Positions 7,838 through 14,753 of a DNA stretch of 14,753 bases are shown here, piece after piece. The stretch comes from Hyphochytrium catenoides (taxonomy: Eukaryota > Sar > Hyphochytriomycetes > Hyphochytriales > Hyphochytriaceae). The DNA is taken from NCBI GenBank assembly GCA_900088475.1, contig FLMG01000442.1, positions 6,620 to 21,372 on the forward strand. Reading direction: 5' to 3'. Positions within the stretch are counted from its first letter, which is position 1; every line of letters begins with the position of its first letter. A program made the position numbers and the translations under genes. The notes under the pieces were generated by a model. The model saw only the letters and a list, made by a program, of their open reading frames with translations. It ran no database searches and was not told the origin of the DNA.

Positions 7838-9158
7838 ATGCACCGGTTCCCACTCAGCATACCCATTCCTCAAGACGTGCTGCGAGGAGCCAGCATACTC
7901 TACTGGATGAGGCAAAGTGGACACGTTAGGCTTCAAAATGAAGATCTTGAAGAAGCTGCGGAGTTCGTAGCGCATTTCATTGCAGCTGGCAACGGAACAA
8001 CTAAGCGGAAAGTGGTGAGGTGTTGAGCAGTACACCAATAGTTTAAGGACCCCAAGGGCGCAGTGCCATTTGATCATGATTAACTAAAGGGGAGAAGGCA
8101 TATATGTGGGAAAGACTCTTGATGTATCCCACTTGACAATCCCTCTTACGACTAACTGGGTTGCCCGATGTTTGTGCTGATACATTTGGGACCTGCAAAC
8201 TCCGGGCAATGCTATCTCTATTACTGCATAAAACTTTTAGGAAAAGGAAGAAGGTGACAGCCAAGAGCAACCTGAAGTTGAAGGGGAGCCTTCATCTGAA
8301 GACTCAGAAACTAGCAGTAGAGAAGAGGGGGAAGGGAGCATCACGGAGCCAGACAGAAGCACGCATGCAAACCTCAAAGGTACTTGATGCATTGCGCACC
8401 GTGAGGAAGGTCGTGGATTATCCCACTAGCCAGACCTCTCCCATAATTAGGAAAAAAGCCGCGGACGAAACGCGATATGACTTTGCGCGAACTGCTCAAT
8501 GAGGAAGAGCATTATGTTGATTCAGGTTCTGACCACGAAATCCCAATTTTTTGTAAAATGACTTGGTTGTCTCAATGAAGGACCATTTTTGCAGACGACG
8601 ATGATGGCAATTTGGGGGAAGTGAGAAGCGAAGTTGACGATGACGAAGACTACCAACCCACGGAAAGCAGGTCCGTGCTCAGCGACCTAACAAACAAGCT
8701 TTATAAGAAGCGTGGCCTTCCCTATAAAAGGTAGACTATGGGAAGACCATTTAAAGAGGAAGCTGGCTCAGCACTTTGCTCTGTCGTAGTCCTTCTCACG
8801 CCTTTCGTGAACTGAGGGCTGAGCTGGTCTCCGGTCGGGGGCTACTGTTCCCAGACTTATTCACGCATAGTGTTCCGTCCCCTCATCTCGTTCTCTCAAT
8901 TGCAGTGCCCCGCCCTCGCGCCCACTTCTGCTACCCCACTATAATCAAGGCCGTTGGAGTTCTGACGAGCAGCGAAGGTTCAGGCAAGAGGTCGACCGGC
9001 AGATGGCGCTGGGATCGCGTATGGACTGGCTCAGCGTTCAGATGGCTGTGGGAACACGGTCCTACCAGCAAGTGCGCTCACATGGGAACAACCTCCTATC
9101 CCGGCAAAGACGGTCTTTTGTAGGACTCCACCGGGCTCCAGGACAGAGTATCCGATAA
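7838..9158 (+). CDS. Acidic nuclear protein with a C-terminal SHAQKYF-like Myb/SANT domain, five exons
   Basis: Exons are 7838-8014, 8241-8379, 8451-8525, 8595-8730 and 8906-9158. All introns are GT-AG and the phases match exactly (0, 1, 1, 2), giving 259 residues. Residues 60-105 are strongly acidic, Ser/Glu-rich. A basic patch KKPRTKR (about 107-113) could be a nuclear localisation signal, and a second acidic run lies around 131-150. The C-terminus is a single Myb repeat: GRWSSDEQRRF (192-201), DWLSVQMAVGTRS (216-228) and QVRSH (231-235). The conserved Trp are W193 and W217. Plant and protist SHAQKYF proteins have AQKYF after RSH, whereas here it is GNNLL. Inferred role: a DNA-binding transcription regulator. 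An alternative would end at TAG 8734 if the last intron were retained, losing the Myb domain. The ATG at 7838 follows an in-frame stop about 15 bases upstream, but a further 5' exon is possible. Confidence 0.75.
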
Positions 9159-9219
9159 AACAAACTTCTATAGAGATAACAGAAGATAGCTTCTTTTAGC
9201 CATTTAGAGTGGTAAGTGT

Positions 9220-10212
9220 TTACTGGCCTTCCTGAAGAGCATCTGACGCTAACAACACGGCAGACACTAATCCAGGGTCTTCGTAGACTGACTTCTTAAT
9301 TAGCTGTTCTACCTTAGGATGAGCGCAATAACCGTTATTTATCTCAAGGAATGCCTTGCGCACCTTTCCATACAAGCACGTTCGCTTCAATATTCCTCCG
9401 CCTAAGACAATCACCTGTGGTGACACTGTCACCACCAGGTTATAGCATAGCATGGCTAGATAGTACGCAGTGATATCCCACACCTACAGAGAGGAAGGAG
9501 CAAACAAAAGGATAAGGTAGAGTCCACTTAGCAGTCGTTCACTTAAGAAACTTACCTCGTCGTCATCCGTGACATTCAGGAGCTGGGATCTTTCTATGCC
9601 TTTCCGTGCAGCAATGGCTCCAGACGCCGCCATCCCTTCTAGACAAAAGCCGTGGTACGGGCAGAGGCCTTTGAAACCCTTCTCGGAATCCCGCTCGTGG
9701 CGGGCCACAATAGCATGTCCGGCCTCAGGGTGCATGAAGCCATGGACAGGCTTGCCATCGACAACCACCCCAACGCCGATGCCAGTCCCTACAGTGACAT
9801 AACAAACTGAGGACACATCATCACCATGTTGTCCCATCCTAGCCTCCAGATACGCTGGCGCGTTGACATCTGTCTCAAACCCAAGGCTTACGCCTGGAAA
9901 AGCAGCAGCCACCTTGCCGACAATGTCAGTATGCTGCCACCCTGGTTTAGGGGTGGTAGTGATGTAGCCGTAATTACTACTGTTCTTGTTGAGATCGACA
10001 GGTCCGAAGCACGCAACACCAAGAGATACAATGGCGCGGCCCTGCTCAGCTTCCTTGGCCTTGAGCCACTCTATGCAGCGGCCAATAGTCTCGTCAGGAG
10101 TTGTGGTAGGAACGGATTGCCGGTCTAGTATATGGGACGGACTATCCGCAATAGCAACCACGAAAGTGGTGCCGCCACCTTCAATAGCAGCAAGTAATGA
10201 CTTCGGGCTCAT
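9220..10212 (-). CDS. ROK-family sugar kinase, fructokinase-like, with one intron
   Basis: Exons 10212-9556 and 9483-9220 join in phase 0 across a 72-bp intron (donor GAG|GTAAGT, acceptor TCTGTAG|GTG), giving 306 residues, the usual length for bacterial ROK fructokinases. The N-terminal phosphate-binding loop is IEGGGTTF (10-17). ACFGPVDLN lies at 67-75, and ETDVNAPA (113-120) is followed by VTVGTGIGVGVV (139-150). The zinc and signature segment is HPEAGH (161-166) and CPYHGFCLEG (184-193), with probable ligands H166, C184, H187 and C190. The second exon carries VIVLGGGILK. Known for this family: ATP-dependent phosphorylation of a hexose, typically fructose to fructose-6-phosphate, in the cytosol. 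No targeting peptide is visible. The gene is tail-to-tail with the Myb-type gene. The family is mostly bacterial, so the intron implies long residence in a eukaryote after transfer. Substrate is inferred. Confidence 0.92.
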
Positions 10213-10674
10213 ACTACCAAAGATAAAGCTTCACCGGGCGCACTTGCACTGAAAGCAAGAGATTGGAAGATGAGTGAACTTGTAGAGGATTGTGACGATG
10301 GCTACGAGTTCCATCATATGCAATGTACGCATTTGGGAGTGCACATTTGACATGGTTGCAAATCTGTTTTCAATGCTGCGTTTGCTGATTCCAAGGTTTA
10401 CAAAGGTTGTTCTGTCTCCGCATAAGCTGAGGAAGCAATGGGTTCCTAGCACTAAATGTGTACATTCTGACTTGATTACCAGCAGTTTGCAAGGCTTCTT
10501 TTCCCGGTTCCCATGGTTCACAGAGCAAAGGGGAGTACAGTACTGTAGTAGTGAATGAGAGCTTTGGTAGCTGAGCGTTTGGACCCAAAAAGAAGAAAGG
10601 TTTGGGGATCTCCATTTTAGTAATCTTTGTTTGGAAGCGATTTGATCTTCAATCTTCAACTGCAGCGGTGCCGT
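10213..10674. other. Upstream flank of the kinase gene, no supported gene
   Basis: A minus-strand frame of 142 codons (10231-10659) and overlapping plus-strand frames exist, but none has a recognisable motif. The minus frame starts inside the tail of the neighbouring relic. The region holds the kinase promoter. TACAGTACTGTA at 10536-10547 is a perfect 12-bp palindrome of the CAGT type also seen at 3588 and 4640. Confidence 0.45.
10536..10547. repeat. 12-bp palindrome TACAGTACTGTA
   Basis: A perfect palindrome that reads as TA-CAG-TA-CTG-TA. Excision scars of Tc1/mariner elements typically leave two or three terminal bases such as CAG or CTG between TA dinucleotides. A scar is therefore one reading, and chance is another given the short length. 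Confidence 0.4.
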
Positions 10675-11425
10675 CTAGCGTTGCAGTTGAAGGAATGTCT
10701 GGAGCTTCTGCTGAAGATCTTTCTTTCTCTGCGATCCGCCAAGTCTGCTGTTATCCTCAGGAGCGATGATCTTTAGGTTGTCTATAGATAAGATCTGTTC
10801 GATGGTTGCCGACGGAGGAGAATCCCAAAGGCTGCTGACAGGGATGTCATGTTCGAGGTTCCATTTGGTGCCGTAGTTCTTTGGTGAGAACTCTTTGTGG
10901 TTGCTGAGGAGATGTGAGAGCTTGGCGATGAAGGCATCTTTGGGAGCAATGGCTCAGAGCTCTGACAGTTGGAGAGTGATACCCTGCCGAGAGCAGCGGT
11001 CCTTGGTAGTGGTGAACCAGTTGTTCCACATCTTAGTAAGCAGACGTTGTTCATCATAAGGCTTTGTGCGCCTTAATCCGCCGCAGCTTTGATCACAGGT
11101 GAGGCGTGAGCATGTCTGTAAAATCAGCTCTCTCTTTGCTGACGACTCAATGCGAGCAGTGATGAAACGATCTGTGACTTGAGAGGCACATTGCTGTGAT
11201 CTGTGGCTATAGAGGCCATGCTTTGTTTGAAGTTGCGTGATCTATAGTGTGAGCGCAGACGATGCATGTAGGTGTTGATGAGCACTCAGGATGTGTCCAG
11301 ATGGTGATGTCACCTGACTTGTTTGCAAGCATTAGGGCTTTGGAGCCAGTTCGAGAGCAGACAGCGCAGAAGGCTTAAATGTCCTGCTGGCAGGTATCGG
11401 ATTTGTCACAAGAGTGGTTGCAAGG
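10675..11425 (-). pseudogene. Broken Cys/His-rich ORF with an HNH-like C-terminal segment, directly behind the DNA polymerase
   Basis: The frame starts right after the polymerase stop and ends at TAG 10677-10675. It is interrupted by TAA at 11377-11375, a frame change with an in-frame TAG near 11244, and TGA at 10956-10954. Even so, protein-like sequence continues across each break. In order it shows paired cysteines (FCAVCSRTG, then THPEC, then TCIVC), a finger-like KHGLYSHRSQQC about 11190-11225, more Cys (TCSRLTCDQSC), MWNNWFTTTKDRC, and KNYGTKWNLEHDIPVSSL near 10850-10900. The last resembles HNH-type nucleases, where an aromatic residue, then D/E-H-x-x-P, marks the active site. Its conserved Asp would be Glu here. 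Inferred: a relic of an element-borne zinc-binding protein or endonuclease. The HNH assignment is tentative; the coding character and the breaks are seen directly. Confidence 0.55.
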
Positions 11426-13609
11426 TTAGTAGTATCCATGAGGAACGGATTCGTTCAATGAGAGCCAAACCGACTTCCGATCTAGCATTGTAAGTGTCTT
11501 ACTTTGGTAAATTGTTTGAATGTACGTTCCTGATTTGCCATCCTTGCCGTATTGCTTCTTGAAGGTCATGTTCTCTACTGCTAGCTGGCTGAGCTCATTC
11601 AAGGTTAGTCTGAACTGTTCGTGGTTGAGCTTAAGAACTGCAGCCTTACTGGCTCCTTTTGCCTTGATGACTGCAGAGCTGTTATCTGCCGGGAGTCCGC
11701 TTCGCAATTTTGAAGCTAGACATATCATCTATATTAGATCGGCCTCTAGCTTAAATTTACCTGGCGTGACATCACCTTTGGCAGCAATAAAACGGTCTCT
11801 TAGCTCCTGAGGGAACTTCTGGACGAATGCATCGTAAGTGGGGCTATCTACTCTGAAGTACACGCCATCCGTGTCACAGTATAAGAGCTCAAGTTCTTGC
11901 TGTGTATAGGTCTTCCAGAGGCAGTTGTAGATGAAGTCGATAAGAAGAACCTTACTGCTCCAGAGAATAGCAAGCCCGAGATATCTCGCCGTCTTCACCT
12001 TGGCAGGAGCTCGGCAGCTTACAAGGATAGTGTTCCTGGAGAGCTGCTTCGCGTCCACTAACTGCTTACCCTGGACCTTCTTGAGGTAATCGTTGTGATT
12101 GCTCACTATGAACTCGCGAGTGTAATTACTCTCATCTTGTAAGGTCTTTCCGTATAAATTTGTGAGCATCGCCTCAAAATAGCTCTTCTGTGTCTCGCTC
12201 ACTGCTAGGATGGCTTCAGTGTTTGCCTCCATGGCTTTGTAAATAGAATTCTCTGCCTGCTGTCGCTTGCTGGCATAGTTCTTGACGTACTTGTCATACA
12301 CCATGGCGAACTTCATAGGTATGACTTTCTTGACCTTGGCTACAGAGAAACCATGTTATTGCTAAGTAGGTACAGCAATACGTAGCTTGGGATTACGTTA
12401 TCAGGGTTGTCCTCGAAACTGAGAAGATTGAGCATGGCAGGGGAGTTATTTGCTTTGTTGCAGCTTTCTTGACTCGAATTCCAAAGGCACCAAGATTATC
12501 TGGCGGGACTTCTCTGGTTGGAAGGACTGGTAGGTGCTTGAGTGCGTCCTGTTGCTCGTCATTGTAATAGAGGTCACATTCCACAAGACATCTAAGGATA
12601 CCGTCTTCGGTAGGTGTTGAGGTTCTCGACGAGGCCTTTGGTGTCGCCATAGAGCAGAGCTTGGATCAGCTCTTTGGTCTTTGAAAGCTTACTAACGATC
12701 ATAAGTCTATTTTGGAAGGCTTGGCACTCTGAAGGTTCGTCTCTGATCTCAAACTTGCACTTACCATCTGTATCGCTGTCAATGACCAATAGAGGTCTCC
12801 CCATCACAAAAGGATAGAGTGAGTTGCAATCCATTCCGACAATTTTCTTCGATGGGGTTGCCTCAGCCTTATGTTGGAATACTTGGCAGATCCCTCCAAA
12901 GATGGACCGATTGAAGAGGTCGTAGGCAGTTTGATTGGGGATCGTGTGCAGGGTTGTCTTCAGGTATGAACGTTTGAATATATTTTCTGCTAGCTGCGAC
13001 TGGGTAACATAGAACAATGGCTCCATTCCCCCTGTGTCCTTGTAGACTGTGGCTCTGTAGTTCTTGGTTGCTTGACGGAGGAGCTCTACGTCTTGTCTAC
13101 AATACTCCTCAGAAAAATTCTTCATACTGGGCTTCTTGAGGCCAGTCCAGAGCTTTCGTGCTTCTGCTTCGGTCTCCTGACCGCTCCATATGCCTGTTGG
13201 GAACGTTGTCTCGAGGTACTGGCTCGGATGTTTGATGTAATCATAGTTGTATGGAAACTTCTTACCCGTGACGCCGTTTCTACTTGCGAAGCCCTCAAGA
13301 TTGCCTCCACCATGACGGTACATGTCAAGAAAGACGTAGGTAATGCTCTTTTTTAGCACTGGCACATACACTGACCAACACAGCTCTAGAATGTTAGATG
13401 AGTGAACAAGCACTCTGTCCACCTTCTTCTCTAGCGTTCAAGAGAAAGGTCATCTCGTACTTCCCACTATTGTAGCCCACAACAGGTATTCTTATAGCAG
13501 AGAGCTCATTCTTGAGCTGTCTTGTGTAAGCGTTGTGTTTCAAGCTTTGATGGTGGCGAAGACAAGAGCGCAAGTGATGTGAGAATGAGGTACAGTCAGC
13601 TGAGAGCAA
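11426..13609 (-). pseudogene. Family B DNA polymerase relic, protein-primed type, with several frameshifts and a stop
   Basis: Reading leftward from about 13609, successive frames carry, in the correct order, the landmarks of the protein-primed B-family polymerases found in linear plasmids, Polinton/Maverick elements and related viruses. These are a cysteine/His-rich start, an exonuclease II segment IPVVGYNSGKYEM, exonuclease III YCRQDVELL, the palm motif GMDCNSLYPFVM, motif B NLYGKT, and motif C YCDTDGVYF. The C-terminal HGYY is followed by TAA at 11428-11426, a normal-looking end. Breaks are a frame change near 13435, another near 12605, another near 12452, another near 12355, and an in-frame TAG at 11731-11729. 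The exonuclease I segment is not recognised. The role of an intact copy is DNA synthesis for the parent element, but this copy cannot give a full protein. One break near 12400 could instead be a 53-base intron, which I consider less likely. Confidence 0.87.
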
Positions 13610-13733
13610 CAGTCATTCGTATTTATTATCAAGTTGGCGCTATTTTTAAACATATGTCTTCCCTTAGGTATAAGTCACCAGCAGCGACTCCAGCCAACTC
13701 GGATTCTAATTATCTCAACACGGCCAATCAATC

Positions 13734-13970
13734 ATGTTAGCCTCGCCGCCACCTACCCATCTGCCTTCCTTAGCTGATCAAGGGATAGATGATCAATGTT
13801 TCTTCATTCAGCACTTGATTAGATCCTTTCAATCAGGTGAAAGTGTTATGACGCACTTCGATACGAGTCTGGCGGATATCAGGGACGTCATTGTCGATCT
13901 CTTGACTGGAGTGATGACAAGCTATAATGGACCTTTCAGCTGTGTAATGGCTGTTCACCACCCTACCTAG
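13734..13970 (+). CDS. Hypothetical ORF
   Basis: An ATG-started frame of 78 residues with ordinary composition, for example FIQHLIRSFQSGES and HFDTSLADIRDVIVDLLTG, which would form helices. No family is recognised. It lies upstream of the polymerase relic on the opposite strand and meets the minus-strand frame at 13963-14160 tail to tail. It could be an exon, an element gene fragment or chance. Confidence 0.25.
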   Translation: MLASPPPTHLPSLADQGIDDQCFFIQHLIRSFQSGESVMTHFDTSLADIRDVIVDLLTGVMTSYNGPFSCVMAVHHPT

Positions 13971-14160
13971 TGCTGGGCTTCTTCTTGAAACGATCCCATT
14001 CTATTTGGAACATGACGTCGACATTCATAGCATGCTCAATTGGGTCGCTCGAGTCCTGCTTCCTTGTCCTACAAGTACAGCCGCGAGTTACAAGGTTGAG
14101 CTCTTGGTAGCACCTTGTAGTACCAGATTCTGAAGCTGGACTACCCTGATTGAGGCGACT
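13963..14160 (-). pseudogene. Open frame with Cys pairs, possible gene fragment
   Basis: Sixty-five codons are open between TGA at 14163-14161 and TAG at 13965-13963. The translation looks like protein: RCYQELNLVTRGCTCRTRK contains three cysteines that could bind metal, followed by DSSDPIEHAMNVDVMFQIEW. The first Met is late (about 14030), so it would be an exon or a broken piece. The 3' end offers a donor-like TAG|GTAGGG. Its strand and position fit an upstream part of the element that carried the polymerase, but I recognise no family. Confidence 0.3.
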
Positions 14161-14442
14161 TCAAGGTCTAAGCTTTACTCTAACATCGTGAACCTTATTT
14201 TTTTCTTCTGGTAAGCACAAGTCAGTAAGCTCACGTACAAGTCTTGTCAAGCAAAAGGGCCAACGGATTGCTTATTAGTAGACAAGCAACATTACCTGTT
14301 AGTGAAGATTGGCTGCTCTCCGTCAGCTTCATACGTTTATTGAACGAAGAGTTTGCCCATTGATGAAGTGATACTTTCGGTCAGTGAGTTTGTTGATTTA
14401 GCATTCCTTCTGCTGCAGCAGCCGGGCTTCCCATTCTGTTGC
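14161..14442. other. Between the two minus-strand fragments; nothing secure
   Basis: A minus-strand stretch near 14333-14395 reads as KLTDRKYHFINGQTLRSINV before a stop, which is protein-like but too short to call. It might be another eroded exon or element fragment linking the two neighbouring open frames. No RNA gene or repeat is seen. Confidence 0.25.
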
Positions 14443-14601
14443 TCACATAGTGCGTATGAGCTGTATGAGGCAATTCCCCTCTGGAGAGAGAATTCTACGC
14501 GCTACTCGTACATACATCAGGTACCGCAGATCGTCAGCCCAAGCCTTGGTTCTTTTGTCGGGCTCCTTACAGAAGAAGACGCCGTGCTTCATCGCCGCCA
14601 T
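14443..14601 (-). CDS. Hypothetical short ORF or first exon
   Basis: ATG at 14601 opens 52 codons with a charged, protein-like composition (KEPDKRTKAWADDLRYLMYV), ending in TGA at 14445-14443. Just before the stop, TAT|GTGAGC is a good splice donor, so this may be a first exon. A plus-strand frame over the same bases (14353-14604) lacks an ATG start and is less likely. No family is recognised. Confidence 0.3.
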   Translation of the reverse strand: MAAMKHGVFFCKEPDKRTKAWADDLRYLMYVRVARRILSPEGNCLIQLIRTM

Positions 14602-14753
14602 TGAAGTGCTTTACAAGTATAGGAAGGTATAAGTTTCATAATTCAATCTTATGTTAGGTGTTAGTGTTCCTACTACGTAGTAACTACAGAGGCTCAGAAC
14701 GAAACGTAATCGAGGTAGTCGACCCAAGTCAGAGACCCGTCCAGGGACCACGT

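Noticed and set aside
8161-8502. A 113-codon Lys/Arg-rich plus-strand frame
   Set aside because: It crosses two introns of the Myb-type gene in another frame. The spliced acidic frame has matching phases and joins a recognisable domain.
8776-9123. A 115-codon plus-strand frame
   Set aside because: It overlaps the Myb exon in a shifted frame. The frame with GRWSSDEQ, VGTRS and QVRSH is clearly the real one.
9569-10252. Several plus-strand frames over the kinase
   Set aside because: They are antisense shadows of the ROK kinase exon and have no motifs of their own.
12360-12412. A 53-base intron within the polymerase (GTAATC to TGTAG)
   Set aside because: It would keep the frame but would delete the protein-like stretch ending HGFSVAKV, which fits the polymerase family better as coding sequence with frame changes.
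1-14753. CRISPR arrays, rRNA, tRNA, bacterial operons or riboswitches
   Set aside because: No spaced direct repeats, cloverleaf-like segment or rRNA-like stretch was seen. Spliceosomal introns show that the DNA is eukaryotic.

Overview
This window is nuclear DNA from an intron-containing eukaryote, most likely a protist or alga. The genes have canonical GT-AG introns of about 70 to 360 bp and mixed base composition. Three features point away from animals and land plants: a voltage-sensor protein with the S4-end signature RIVKLYK (a style I associate with alveolates, stramenopiles and other protists), a SHAQKYF-type single Myb repeat, and a bacterial-type ROK sugar kinase that carries an intron. 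I cannot name the species.

Layout. At 1-2563 lies the 5' part of a voltage-gated ion-channel-like gene on the minus strand. I can assemble five exons with compatible splice phases, and the gene runs off or fades near the left edge. Each of its introns holds CT-rich microsatellite on the coding strand, which reads as GA on the plus strand and creates many false Arg/Glu open frames. From 2564 to 3350 there is gene flank and a 230-bp CT repeat on the plus strand. From 3548 to 4661 a transposase-like or DNA-binding ORF is flanked by two related palindromes, CACTGT-N6-ACAGTG. From 4690 to 5820 the sequence is GAA-rich with no secure gene. At 5822-6417 (minus) is a two-exon small membrane protein. 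The stretch 6418-7837 has no secure gene but contains a striking nested inverted repeat. At 7838-9158 (plus) a five-exon gene encodes a nuclear-looking acidic protein ending in a Myb/SANT domain. At 9220-10212 (minus) a two-exon ROK fructokinase-like gene lies tail-to-tail with it, 61 bp away.

From 10675 to about 13609 (minus) there is a decayed mobile-element or plasmid/virus-like relic. A family B DNA polymerase of the protein-primed type (about 13609-11426) carries several frameshifts and a stop. Immediately behind it is an equally broken Cys/His-rich ORF with a possible HNH-like end (about 11425-10675). The right end, 13734-14601, has three short open frames of unknown meaning, which may be more of the same relic.

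The host genes do not form an operon or an obvious pathway. The coherent unit is the polymerase plus zinc/HNH-like pair, which shares strand, order and decay. All exon models are read by eye from splice consensus, phase and protein character; none has transcript support here.
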